This document shows positions 25,499 through 35,833 of a DNA stretch of 53,826 bases, piece by piece; position 1 is the first letter of the stretch, and each line of letters starts with the position of its first letter. The stretch lies in the NCBI GenBank assembly GCA_025360845.1, contig JANYBJ010000116.1:1-53826 (forward strand). Reading direction: 5' to 3'. The position numbers were made by a program, and so were the translations under genes. Source of the stretch: a bacterium. GTDB taxonomy: Bacteria; Verrucomicrobiota; Kiritimatiellia; RFP12; UBA1067. The notes under the pieces were generated by a model, which saw only the letters and a program-made list of their open reading frames with translations, was not told the origin of the DNA and did not search any database.

Positions 25499-28400
25499 TT
25501 AGTTGGTTTTGCTCTCATTCGCTTGTACAGTCATGGTGGTGCCTTTGACAAAGAACTGGCATTCGAGCCAGGGCGCGGGAGTGGAGCCCTCGTCCATAAC
25601 GTCAACGGTAGGGACGCCTCCCCGAGGCGTCCGCGAGGCAATGACCGGCGGACGGTTCGGGGAACCGTCCCTACCAGCGTTACCCGTAACGTTTGTTCCC
25701 GCTCCGCGGGCGGCGGGCTTGCTTTCGACACGGATCTGAAGTGGCCCCTTGGGGGCAGTGAAGTTCTGTTTCTCGACAGGCAAATCCTCAATCTTTTTCC
25801 AGTCCAGGTCATAGACGCCGACCTTATCGCCACCTCTGTACCAGACGTACGATTCGCTCGGAATGCTGCCGGTGATGTCAAGGGCGCCTGCGCCGAGTGT
25901 GATGACTGGATTAATCAGCGCGGTCGGAATCTCAGGAAGCACCCGGATATTGCTGACTTTGATGTCCACTGTGGTCTTGGGCGGCACGTTCCCAATCCCG
26001 ATGGACATCCTGTGCAGCACGCCGTATTTCGATCCTTTGGTCTCGAAGCGCCAGCCCCAGCGGACATCGCTCCACGAGACCTCGCCGCAGGGAATAATGA
26101 TCTCGCGAGGCCCCTTGAAATCAAGCGGTACGACATAGTCCTTCGGGCCTGAACAATGCGCCTGCAGAACAAGAACCGCTCCGCTGCCATCGCCTGTTAC
26201 GGATAGCGCGATGCCCCGCGCCTTCTCCATGTTGGAGGAACAGTCGAAGAAGGGAAGATTCTCCTCGTTCCGGATCGCTTCATTGCGCTTGTTTTCGAAG
26301 CGAATCATAAGCGCCTCGCCGTCAGCGGCAAATTGATGGTCGCCACTATTGCGGATCTGTCCGGCCGTCGGCTGTAGAAGCGTCTTCAGAGCAACTGCGG
26401 GCTCTTTTGTCGGCGTTGCTTCAACAGGCGTAAGTCCTGCGCCGACATTGTAGGCAGCAACAATCGCCTTGTCGGCGGATGTGCTTTCGGTTGTTTTGCC
26501 GCTGACCCGTGCTTGTCCGTTAAATCCGTTCATCACACGGATGAGGAATTCCGGCTCTTGCTCGGCATACGGGTTTTCAACCGCAAGGCTTTCGCCGGTC
26601 ATAAAATACTGCCTGGGAACGATGGGACCGAACTCGGAGCCGGTTTTCCAGCCGATATCGATCCCCGGACGGTAAAGCATCCGCAGAGGCGTAACCTCAT
26701 GCCCAGCGCCTTTCTTTTCGGCGCGATAGATGACTTCATCGCCGGAGGCAAGAATGGTTTTGCGCTGTTGCTCAGTGAGAAGCGGCGCGACCTGTTTCCA
26801 TGCGAGGACGGTTGCAGCAGCGTAAGAAGACAAGCCGTGATTCAGCAAAATCTCGGTCGAGACGCCGAACATCGGTTCCGGCTTATAAATTCCGATGCTC
26901 CGCACACCCGCGGCGATGGGCTTGGCCACGGCGGAAAACATCTCATAGGGGCCGGTGGAGAGACGTCCGTTTCGGGCGAGCGTCAGCGGCACCTGAGGCT
27001 GATTCCTCGCGGCTATGGCGGTCTTCGAACTGTTGAACCGGTATTCGAGCTGGCAGGGCATGTGCGACCCGCCGGAATTGTTGCTGGTCACGGGATGATC
27101 GAGGTTGGTATAGACCCCCTCCGTGAACTTGGCGTACCCCCATTGATGGTTGACCGTGTGGATCTCGCCCGCGTCCTGTTCGCAGTGGATGATGTTGTTC
27201 CGGTTGCTGAACTCCGCGATGCGGCGGCCGAGTTCCGCCACCAGCGTGCTGTCGTTGTCGGCCGTGAAGCATTGATCATACGGCCGGATCAGCCCCGTCA
27301 CGCCGGTGTTCGCAGGGTGGGAGACCGCCGCCGTGTTGAATCGTCCGCGTTTGCAGTCCTTCAGCACCCAGACGTCCTTGTCGGTGTCGGCGAACTCGCC
27401 GACACCGATGAACTCATCGCCTAGGCGCATGGTCCGGATAGTGTTCCAGGGATCGACGTTGGCGGGCCCGGTGACCGGACGGTCGATATTTGTCGGCATC
27501 TCCGCGCCGGGCGCGGGTTTGAACGCGATCATCTTGTCCGTCGCGGAGACGGGCTGAGCCAACGTTCCTTCAATCCACTTCGCGAGCCGCGGATCAATCT
27601 TTCCGGCGACATAGTCCGGGTCCTCATTGGCGATGGCGCAACTGACGGTGTGGATCGTGAGGCCGATACCTTTGCCTCTCGCGTACTTCGCGAACCTCTG
27701 GAAGTCCTCCTCGCCCTTGGGGAAGGTCGACGGATTCAGGTGAAGGAAACTGTATTTGACAGGCCAGTATTCGCCGCGCCAGGTGTCGGTGTGCATGTAG
27801 ATGCGCTTGATATCCAGCTTGGCGGCAAAGTCCGCAAGCTGATAAAGCTCCGGGTTATTGGTTGCCGTGATCAACATTTGGCTCTGATCCGAGAACTCCC
27901 GCTGCCAATCCGCAAGCCAGGTCCTTGCGGCCTCCACAGTCCACTCGCCTTTGACCTTCGGATGCGGCAGTCCGTCATTGGCCCAGATACGGAGAAGCGT
28001 CTCGTCCGCATCAGCGTCATCGGCCGGCGCATAGAGCGCAAAACCGCCCAAGGGCGTGTTTTCCGACCGATCCCAAAGCCACGGCCAACTGATCTCGCAT
28101 CCCCACGAATTAACCTTTGTCATGTAGTCCAAGGGCAGCGTCTTGGCCTTGTAGTCCACATTCATCTTGAACTTCAGCCAGAGCAGATTACTTTTGGGGA
28201 CTCCTTCCACGCGGCTGATTTTGAAGGTGATATAGCGCTCCGTCGCCTTCACGTCGAACGTGATTCGGATGTTGTCCTTGATCGAAGCCACGAGTTGCTT
28301 CCCGTCAAAAAGGAGGTCCTTAAACGGAAAGGAAACGGGTTTGCTTTCGTTAAAAGCAAATCCTTTCAGTTCAAAACCTGGGCCGGGGTCCTGCTCGTTG

Positions 28401-28558
28401 AGCAGTTCCTTGCCTTCGGCCTTCAACGATTTCGGCCTGCCGTCAGAGGCGAATTTCAAGACCACCCGGCCAGCGCCGATCTCCACGGGATCACCCGCAT
28501 AAGAAACGGCCACCCCGACTGACGCAAGCAGCGCCAGCACGATTGCAATGCTTCTCAT
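25499..28558 (-). CDS. Secreted barrel-type enzyme, probable glycoside hydrolase of unassigned family
   Basis: The 1019-residue protein has a signal peptide (ending VSYAG) and an N-terminal beta-sandwich (about 22-200). A barrel-like region (about 225-560) follows, with LDIKRIYMHTDTWRGEYWP, GLTIHTVSCAI and IIHCEQDAGEIHTVNHQWG; the last holds acidic residues placed like a catalytic pair. Two beta-sandwich regions follow. I do not recognise the family; the layout resembles large alpha-galactosidase-like hydrolases. Its ATG overlaps the stop of the upstream esterase (TAATG). The C-terminal part contains an in-frame palindromic repeat insertion (25607-25675). Co-operonic with fucosidase and esterase, so it probably acts on the same polysaccharide. 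Confidence 0.6.
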   Translation of the reverse strand: MRSIAIVLALLASVGVAVSYAGDPVEIGAGRVVLKFASDGRPKSLKAEGKELLNEQDPGPGFELKGFAFNESKPVSFPFKDLLFDGKQLVASIKDNIRITFDVKATERYITFKISRVEGVPKSNLLWLKFKMNVDYKAKTLPLDYMTKVNSWGCEISWPWLWDRSENTPLGGFALYAPADDADADETLLRIWANDGLPHPKVKGEWTVEAARTWLADWQREFSDQSQMLITATNNPELYQLADFAAKLDIKRIYMHTDTWRGEYWPVKYSFLHLNPSTFPKGEEDFQRFAKYARGKGIGLTIHTVSCAIANEDPDYVAGKIDPRLAKWIEGTLAQPVSATDKMIAFKPAPGAEMPTNIDRPVTGPANVDPWNTIRTMRLGDEFIGVGEFADTDKDVWVLKDCKRGRFNTAAVSHPANTGVTGLIRPYDQCFTADNDSTLVAELGRRIAEFSNRNNIIHCEQDAGEIHTVNHQWGYAKFTEGVYTNLDHPVTSNNSGGSHMPCQLEYRFNSSKTAIAARNQPQVPLTLARNGRLSTGPYEMFSAVAKPIAAGVRSIGIYKPEPMFGVSTEILLNHGLSSYAAATVLAWKQVAPLLTEQQRKTILASGDEVIYRAEKKGAGHEVTPLRMLYRPGIDIGWKTGSEFGPIVPRQYFMTGESLAVENPYAEQEPEFLIRVMNGFNGQARVSGKTTESTSADKAIVAAYNVGAGLTPVEATPTKEPAVALKTLLQPTAGQIRNSGDHQFAADGEALMIRFENKRNEAIRNEENLPFFDCSSNMEKARGIALSVTGDGSGAVLVLQAHCSGPKDYVVPLDFKGPREIIIPCGEVSWSDVRWGWRFETKGSKYGVLHRMSIGIGNVPPKTTVDIKVSNIRVLPEIPTALINPVITLGAGALDITGSIPSESYVWYRGGDKVGVYDLDWKKIEDLPVEKQNFTAPKGPLQIRVESKPAARGAGTNVTGNAGRDGSPNRPPVIASRTPRGGVPTVDVMDEGSTPAPWLECQFFVKGTTMTVQANESKTN
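25607..25675. repeat. 69-bp palindromic repeat inserted in frame in the barrel enzyme gene
   Basis: The element begins GGTAGGGACG and ends CGTCCCTACC. It holds two hairpins, each with a perfect 9-bp stem and 3-nt loop: GGACGCCTC-CCC-GAGGCGTCC (25612-25632) and GGACGGTTC-GGG-GAACCGTCC (25650-25670). Its length is exactly 23 codons, and the host frame stays open. In the protein it gives a Gly/Arg/Pro-rich patch between a beta-sandwich and the C-terminal strand. The look is of an intergenic-type repeat that landed in a coding sequence. Confidence 0.75.
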
Positions 28559-30528
28559 TATTGCCGCTCTCGTTTTTCCAGCTCAACGGACTTCTTGATC
28601 TCTTTTTGGATAGTCTCATCCAGATTCTTCGGCACAATATCGGTCGCGGCAACAGGCGCAGCCGCATCCGTATTATACACGCCTCCTTCCCATCTGAGAT
28701 TACGGAAATCGCGCGGTGCTTTCCAGCCTTGGGCATCGGCACCGAAATTCACCTCCTGTCCGTCCTTGAGATAGGATTTCACACGTCGGAAACTGAGTTC
28801 GGTAATTGTGTCCCATGAGGTCATGGCCGGGGCATCTGGCTTGGCGGACTTCAGCTCCTCCAACGTGATCGAGACGGTCTGCCAATCCGGCGACCCCGTG
28901 AGGGGTTTACGGAATTCGTAGGACCCTCCGGGCTTGCCAGGAAATGCGCCCCACCCGTTCAGGTCGGCGACGACGGAGATGACATTGTCATCGGGGCACT
29001 TGACATCAAAGACGAGCTTCGAGCCGGCAGGCCCGCGCCACTTGGGGTCTTTAAGCTTCCGTGTTGTGGCCACCCATACATGCGGGTTTCCCCATTCAAG
29101 CCGGAACCAGTCCCGCCAGCCGCGCGAGAAATCGTCGATCAGCCGCGAGGGTTTGTCCGTGGCGTTTACTCCAGCGCGCTTCAGTTCCTCTGGATAAACG
29201 ATGGCTTCCTTGGAGCTGATGATGAAGGCCGAAGGCGCCTTGCCGCCCCGGTAACCGACTCGTTCCGTTTTCAACCCGTAACTCACATTGGCATATGCAT
29301 AGAGAGGCTGGTCCCTGCCCAGAACAGGGCAATCCGCCGCCCAGAGGTCGCCGTTCCTTTTCGCCTCGGCATCGCGCCAGAAGCGGGTGAGGCAGTGGGG
29401 GTCAACGGAATAGTAGAGGTCCACTTCGACGACCTCGTCCGGCCGGTCCGTCTTGAGCGTGACCCGGGGAATCCCGCTGGCCGTCTTGAGCGTGACGGTC
29501 AATTCCGGCGTCTTCGGAAAGGCGAACGCCCCTTTAAGATTCTGGTCAAACCACAGGATGCCGCATATTTCGGTCTCGGGAAGACCCCGGTGGTTCAGAT
29601 GAGGCGCGATCACGTGACGTACATCGCGGCTGCCGATCTTCGTCCAGTTCTCGGTCATGTTGTCAAACGGCCCGGCAAAGTCATTGGACGGCGCCATGAA
29701 AAGAATCGGGCAGGTGACGCCCGGAATGTAGGCCAGATCATCAATCGTATTCGCCCAAACCCCGGGATTTTCGGCGGCCAGCCCCGAGCCTGGCATCCCG
29801 CTCAACTTGCCGCTGACACCGCCCGCGCCGCCGCATGAGGGCACCGCCGCCTTCACCCGCTTATCGATGCCGGCAACGTCGACCGTGATCTTGCCGCCCA
29901 TCGAATGGCCGGTCACGCCAAGACGCGCGGGATCGACCTCGGGCTGTTGCTCCAGAAACGTCAGTCCTCGCCGGGCCGCGAGGACCAACAGAAACCAGTT
30001 GTTATTGCGCGGAGACTCGATATCGTCCAGCGTCTTCGCATCAGGCTTTCCTCCCGAATAGTGGTCATTATGTTTCTGCGTGGCGTCGAGCGCGCCCCAA
30101 TCGGTGTTGGGGTCGCCCTTCTCCATGCGCTCCATCTCGTTCCCGCCCCAGTTGATGGAGAGCCCGACATAGCCGTTGTCTGCCGAGTGCTTGACCGACT
30201 CGACCGACGCACGCTGTCCGCCGCCATGCACCTGGAGGATCGCGGGAAGTTTCTTGTCGCTTTTCGGGAAGGCATAAAAAGCGGCCAGCCGCGACTTCTT
30301 TCCTTTGAACGTGCCGATCGTGAACACCACAGAGCGGTAGGTGCTGTCGCCTTCCTTCCACTCCCGCACCACCTGCGCCTCCAGCGGCTCCTTGCGGGGA
30401 TCGTAGTTGCCCCAGAGTTCAGCAAGAGTGGTCGGCGCCTTGCCGTCCCGAAGCGGCGGCAGAGATTCCTGTGCGACAACAGGGCCGCACAGAAATAAGA
30501 GGACAGAACCAATTTTTGAATAACGCAT
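28558..30528 (-). CDS. Secreted alpha/beta-hydrolase esterase with C-terminal carbohydrate-binding-like domain
   Basis: A serine esterase, probably removing acyl groups from a polysaccharide outside the cytoplasm. After a signal peptide (MRYSKIGSVLLFLCGPVVAQ) the hydrolase domain shows the oxyanion motif QVHGGG (about 99-104) and the nucleophile elbow GHSMGG (Ser at about 209), as in acetylxylan-esterase/dienelactone-hydrolase-like enzymes. The C-terminal part (about 470-620) is a beta-sandwich with DDFSRGWRDWFRLEWGN, typical of a carbohydrate-binding jelly roll. I chose the ATG at 30528, which starts the signal peptide. It is second in the operon, 16 bp after the repeat protein, and overlaps the next gene by one base. 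Confidence 0.8.
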   Translation of the reverse strand: MRYSKIGSVLLFLCGPVVAQESLPPLRDGKAPTTLAELWGNYDPRKEPLEAQVVREWKEGDSTYRSVVFTIGTFKGKKSRLAAFYAFPKSDKKLPAILQVHGGGQRASVESVKHSADNGYVGLSINWGGNEMERMEKGDPNTDWGALDATQKHNDHYSGGKPDAKTLDDIESPRNNNWFLLVLAARRGLTFLEQQPEVDPARLGVTGHSMGGKITVDVAGIDKRVKAAVPSCGGAGGVSGKLSGMPGSGLAAENPGVWANTIDDLAYIPGVTCPILFMAPSNDFAGPFDNMTENWTKIGSRDVRHVIAPHLNHRGLPETEICGILWFDQNLKGAFAFPKTPELTVTLKTASGIPRVTLKTDRPDEVVEVDLYYSVDPHCLTRFWRDAEAKRNGDLWAADCPVLGRDQPLYAYANVSYGLKTERVGYRGGKAPSAFIISSKEAIVYPEELKRAGVNATDKPSRLIDDFSRGWRDWFRLEWGNPHVWVATTRKLKDPKWRGPAGSKLVFDVKCPDDNVISVVADLNGWGAFPGKPGGSYEFRKPLTGSPDWQTVSITLEELKSAKPDAPAMTSWDTITELSFRRVKSYLKDGQEVNFGADAQGWKAPRDFRNLRWEGGVYNTDAAAPVAATDIVPKNLDETIQKEIKKSVELEKRERQ

Positions 30529-30544
30529 TGGGCACTCGAAGTTC

Positions 30545-32038
30545 TCACCAGACCTCAATGAGCGTCCCCTTCGGGCCGTTCACCTTCAGGATAAGGGAAG
30601 AGGTGCTCGTGTCGAAACGCAGGCTGCCGCCGTCGAGACCGGTGACCGTCACCTTCGGGTTAAACGTGTTGGAGAAGATGTCTTCGTGCCCGTTGTAGTC
30701 GGCCAGCACAATCGTATTTCCGTGCGAGCGGTCATAGGCTGAGATATCGATGGCGTAGGTGGCGTTGGACCAGGCGGCGGCAAACTGCCCGTTGTTGCCG
30801 CTAAATAATCTTCCCGCGACAATTGTCGTGAACCCGCCCGCCGAGAGCTTGAAGCCGAAGGTGTTGTTGCCCTTGTGTTCAAAGGGCATGCCCGCGTTGT
30901 CAAAGGCGGCTCCGTCGGTGAAATCGATGTTGCCCCCGTTCATATCCAGCCAACCGATGCCCAAACCCAAGTGTCCGGAAAGCTTGAGGGTCGCGCCGTT
31001 CAGCCGCACCACGCCGCCCTGGCCATCGTAAACGTCCAGCGTTCCAGCCGCCGTGAGCGTTCGCGCGCCAATGCCGCCCTGACCGGTACTGGCCGAGAGC
31101 TTGACCGTCGCATTCGTTTGTATTTCAAGCGAAGCGAACGTGTTCTGTCCGTTTGTGACTGTGGCGCCTGATCGGATCAGCACCGTGTCGAAAGCGCTCG
31201 GCAGGTTTGTCGGCATCCAGTTCAGCCTGTCCATCCAATTCGCGCCGTCGCCGCCGCCGCTCCAGGTCAGCGGGTAGGGGAAGGTCAGCACCAACTGGCT
31301 GGTCGAGGTGTCGAACGAGAGGTTCGCGGTCAGGCCGCTCGACCCCGCGAGGATGTTGACTTTGGCGGTGTTGAAGCCCGAGTCGAAAACCGGATCGTTC
31401 CCGTTGAAGTCGACCAGCACGATGCGCAACCCGCTGCGCAGGTCGTAGTCGGAGATGTCCACGTTGTAGGTGACGTTGGGCCAGGCGGCGGCAAACGAAC
31501 CGTTAGAGCCTCGCCGCAGCCCTCCCGCGACGATGGTTTTGAACCCGCCTGCCGAGAGCTTGAAGCCGAAGGTGTTGTTGCCCTTGTGTTCAAAGTTCAT
31601 GCCCGCGTTGTCGAAGGCGGCCCCGTCGGTGAAATCGATGTTGCCCCCGTTCATATCCAGCCAACCTATGCCCGCACCCAAGTGTCCGGAAAGATTGAGG
31701 GTCGCGCCATCTACCCGCAGCACGCCGTCTTTGTCCAGCGTTCCTGCCACGGAGAGCGTCCGAACGCCAATGCTTTCGATCGAGAGCTTGACCGTCGCAA
31801 GCGTTTGTATTTCAAGCGACGCGAAAGTGTTCTGTCCGTTCGTGACCAAGGCGCTTAAGCCAACGGTCAAATGATCGGAAGCGTCGGGGGTTCCGTCCGG
31901 ATTCCAGTTTGCGGCATCCGTCCAATTCGAGCCGTCGCCGCCGCCATCCCAGGTCCTGACGGCCGCCTGCGCGGAAACCACAGCCATGAACCCTGCGAGG
32001 GCGCCGATCAAAAACCTGTCACTACGTATCCTTGTCAT
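30545..32038 (-). CDS. Secreted two-repeat beta-strand-rich protein
   Basis: The 497-residue protein has a signal peptide (FLIGALAGFMAVVSAQA) and two tandem repeats of about 237 residues. Each opens with a W(D/S)GGGDG(S/A)NW motif, followed by TNGQNTFASLEIQT and DMNGGNIDFTDGAAFDNAG. The style is that of autotransporter-passenger or verrucomicrobial surface proteins with right-handed beta-helix strands, but there is no C-terminal barrel or PEP-CTERM sorting signal. I chose the ATG at 32038 because AGGAGA lies 5 bp upstream. First gene of the operon with esterase, barrel enzyme and fucosidase; it may be a glycan-binding surface protein. Confidence 0.7.
   Translation of the reverse strand: MTRIRSDRFLIGALAGFMAVVSAQAAVRTWDGGGDGSNWTDAANWNPDGTPDASDHLTVGLSALVTNGQNTFASLEIQTLATVKLSIESIGVRTLSVAGTLDKDGVLRVDGATLNLSGHLGAGIGWLDMNGGNIDFTDGAAFDNAGMNFEHKGNNTFGFKLSAGGFKTIVAGGLRRGSNGSFAAAWPNVTYNVDISDYDLRSGLRIVLVDFNGNDPVFDSGFNTAKVNILAGSSGLTANLSFDTSTSQLVLTFPYPLTWSGGGDGANWMDRLNWMPTNLPSAFDTVLIRSGATVTNGQNTFASLEIQTNATVKLSASTGQGGIGARTLTAAGTLDVYDGQGGVVRLNGATLKLSGHLGLGIGWLDMNGGNIDFTDGAAFDNAGMPFEHKGNNTFGFKLSAGGFTTIVAGRLFSGNNGQFAAAWSNATYAIDISAYDRSHGNTIVLADYNGHEDIFSNTFNPKVTVTGLDGGSLRFDTSTSSLILKVNGPKGTLIEVW
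30843..31711 (-). repeat. Direct duplication inside the repeat-protein gene, 711-bp period
   Basis: Segments starting at 30843 and 31554 are nearly identical over about 155 bp, with the rest of the 711-bp (237-codon) units more diverged. For example GAGAGCTTGAAGCCGAAGG occurs at both positions. Nucleotide conservation this high over part of a unit points to recent duplication or gene conversion. Confidence 0.75.
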
Positions 32039-32112
32039 ATCCGTCTCCTGTTTGTTATTGCGACACCCTGCGCAAGCGATCGCTCTCAGCACACTCAGCC
32101 GCAGTGTCGATA

Positions 32113-32118
32113 AGTTTA
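32113..32118 (-). promoter_or_regulatory. -10 candidate of the fucosidase operon
   Basis: TAAACT on the minus strand, about 75 bp before the ATG at 32038. No acceptable -35 lies 16-18 bp upstream, which is what an activator-dependent promoter would show; the tandem operator (32146-32178) lies just beyond the -35 position. Confidence 0.35.
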
Positions 32119-32145
32119 GCACCTCTTCCCCAAGACCACCTACGG

Positions 32146-32178
32146 ACAAGTTGTGCAAAAATCAGACAATTCGTGCAA
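32146..32178. promoter_or_regulatory. Tandem operator candidate for the XylR-like activator
   Basis: Two 13-bp direct repeats, ACAAGTTGTGCAA (32146-32158) and ACAATTCGTGCAA (32166-32178), differ at 2 positions and have a 20-bp period. AraC-family proteins bind direct half-sites about two helical turns apart. The pair lies in the 207-bp region between the divergent operon and the regulator gene. Confidence 0.5.
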
Positions 32179-32245
32179 TCTGTGGCGAAGGTTATGCGTC
32201 CCGTTCTTTGGAAAGGACGGCTTGTTATCCGGGATGGGGCGTGTT

Positions 32246-33382
32246 ATGTTTTTTGAAATGAAGCGGAAAACCTCGATCTTCTTTCTGCTGGCCTGGAACG
32301 ATTATCGCATCTTCCAAGGCATCAGCCGTTATGCGCACGAGGTTGGCTGGCAGATGGACACCCGCCACTTCTTTCTTAACCTGTTTCCGAAGGACCGAAC
32401 CTTTCACGGCATGATCGCCATGTGGCACACCGACCCGGCGGTCAGGGCTTACATCCGCGAGAAGTCGAAGAGCGTGCCGACCGTTATCCTCGGTACCCAG
32501 AACCCGGGGGTCCGCGCGCCGATGGTCATGCCCGACAACCGGCAGGCCGGACGTCTGGCCGCAGAGCACCTGTACGGCCTCTTTCACAAGCATTACGGCT
32601 GGTTCGCCTGCGACACCTGTCCGTCTGGCAAGGAGCGGAAGGCCGCATTCGAGGGCCGGCTGCGCGAACTCGGCTTCTCCTGCGCGGACCTTTCCTGCGG
32701 CAAGGCGCCCTTTAACGCGAAGGCCGTTATCCACAAGCTGAAGCAGAGTCCAAAGCCCGTAGGTGTGCTGGCCCGCGATGACCACAATGCCGCCGTGCTG
32801 ATCGACCTCTGTCATGAAGCGGGTCTCCGCACGCCTGAGGACGTTGCCGTCATCGGTATCGGCGATCTCGAGTCGCTTTGCGCGTTTTCTTCGTTGCCGA
32901 TCTCAAGCGTCAGCCTGAACATGGACGAACTCGGCTTTCAGTCGGCGGCGGTTCTCGATCGACTGATGCGCGGCAAGAGCGTTCCGCCCAAGACCGTCAT
33001 CCCTCCGGGGCCGCTGACCCAGCGCCTGTCGACGGGCTGCCTCGCCCTCACCCAGCCGCATCTGAAAGAGGCCGTCCGGGTCATCGACGGGCAGTATCAC
33101 GCTCTCCTGACCATTGACGAACTTGCGGCCGCCGCAGGTGTCTCCCGCCGGCAGCTCTATCTGCTGTTCCAGAACGAAATGCGCTGCTCGCCTTGTGATT
33201 ACCTGCTGAGCGTCAGGCTGGACCATGCCCGAAAGCTGATTGCCAAGAAAGAACTGCACTTAAACCAGATCGCTCAGGCCTGCGGCTTCAACACCCCGCG
33301 CTCCCTCCTCCGCGCGTTCCACCAGCGCTTCGGGATTGCCCCCTCCAAATGGGCTAGGGCCGACCAGCCACTGCCCGGTTAA
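32246..33382 (+). CDS. XylR-type transcriptional regulator (LacI-like sensor plus AraC DNA-binding domain)
   Basis: The N-terminal 270 residues are a periplasmic-binding-protein-like sugar sensor (WNDYRIFQGISRYAHEVGW; DNRQAGRLAAEHL; VIGIGDLESLCAFSSLPISSV), and residues 275-378 are an AraC-type double helix-turn-helix (ITIDELAAAAGVSRRQLYLLFQ-type first HTH; LNQIAQACGFNTPRSLLRAFHQRFG second). This layout is that of XylR, which binds xylose or a related sugar and activates pentose genes. The start is uncertain: ATGs at 32234, 32246 and 32258 all fit; 32246 has a GGGG stretch upstream. It is divergent from the fucosidase operon and 15 bp upstream of the SemiSWEET gene. Confidence 0.85.
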   Translation: MFFEMKRKTSIFFLLAWNDYRIFQGISRYAHEVGWQMDTRHFFLNLFPKDRTFHGMIAMWHTDPAVRAYIREKSKSVPTVILGTQNPGVRAPMVMPDNRQAGRLAAEHLYGLFHKHYGWFACDTCPSGKERKAAFEGRLRELGFSCADLSCGKAPFNAKAVIHKLKQSPKPVGVLARDDHNAAVLIDLCHEAGLRTPEDVAVIGIGDLESLCAFSSLPISSVSLNMDELGFQSAAVLDRLMRGKSVPPKTVIPPGPLTQRLSTGCLALTQPHLKEAVRVIDGQYHALLTIDELAAAAGVSRRQLYLLFQNEMRCSPCDYLLSVRLDHARKLIAKKELHLNQIAQACGFNTPRSLLRAFHQRFGIAPSKWARADQPLPG

Positions 33383-33397
33383 CAGGGAAGATTAATC

Positions 33398-33670
33398 ATG
33401 GCTTTGTCAAAAATTTCCGAGAACACGTTTGAAGCCGCCGGCTTATGTGTCGGCTTTGTCGGCCCGATCTTAATCGTCCTGCAACTTCACGCGGAGTGGA
33501 TGAACAAGTCCCCGTCATCGCTCTCCCCCGGTTATCTCGCTGGCTTTCTGACGGTCTATTTTTTTTGGTTCCTCTACGGCCTCCGTTTCCGGCGCCTCGC
33601 GGTGTGGCTGGGTAACTTGATCGGAGTGGTCTTGCAAGCGCTTTTACTCGTCCTCGTGCTTTTGAAGTGA
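33398..33670 (+). CDS. SemiSWEET sugar transporter (PQ-loop)
   Basis: A 90-residue protein with three transmembrane helices, the size of a SemiSWEET half-transporter that works as a dimer to move sugars along their gradient. The helices are about 11-33, 44-62 and 68-89. SLSPGYLAGFLTVYFFWFLYG followed by WLGNLIGVVLQALLL fits the family pattern with WxxYG and NxxG in helices two and three. The PQ dipeptide of many members is replaced here by LQ. A GGGAAG site lies upstream. Being 15 bp after the XylR-like gene suggests co-transcription and uptake of the sensed sugar. The call rests on pattern only. Confidence 0.7.
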   Translation: MALSKISENTFEAAGLCVGFVGPILIVLQLHAEWMNKSPSSLSPGYLAGFLTVYFFWFLYGLRFRRLAVWLGNLIGVVLQALLLVLVLLK

Positions 33671-33674
33671 GCTG

Positions 33675-35511
<1,837 letters not shown>

Positions 35512-35833
35512 CACCCGGTTCCGCCGAGGCAGCCGCATTTCTGGCTGCCCCCCCCTTTCACATGCTCATATTAGCGTTTTCGAGGCCCGCCACGAAATTG
35601 GACTTTTTGCAATTGGAGTTGTACTTATCGCAACAGTTCGTCGGCGTCGTGGGGTGGAACGCCGGGACGTCGCCGAGGGCGAGCCGCCACCTCGCGTCCG
35701 TACAGGCGCGCTTCGGCGCAGACCCGGACGGGGTGCCTAAAACCACGCCGCTGCCCGTCCTTGAGCGTCCTCGCGAGCCGTATCGCATAGCCATGACGGC
35801 CACAAATAAATTTTAATGCTCTAGCCTCGCGAA
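35512..35833. other. 322-bp intergenic region without a recognisable gene
   Basis: Small frames exist on both strands (plus 35562-35816, minus 35558-35803), but neither is recognisable. Around 35672-35705 lies GGGACGTCGCCGAGGGC...CTCGCGTCC, a GC-rich imperfect palindrome whose GGGACG...CGTCC ends resemble the hairpins of the repeat at 25607-25675. I see no tRNA or known RNA. Confidence 0.35.
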
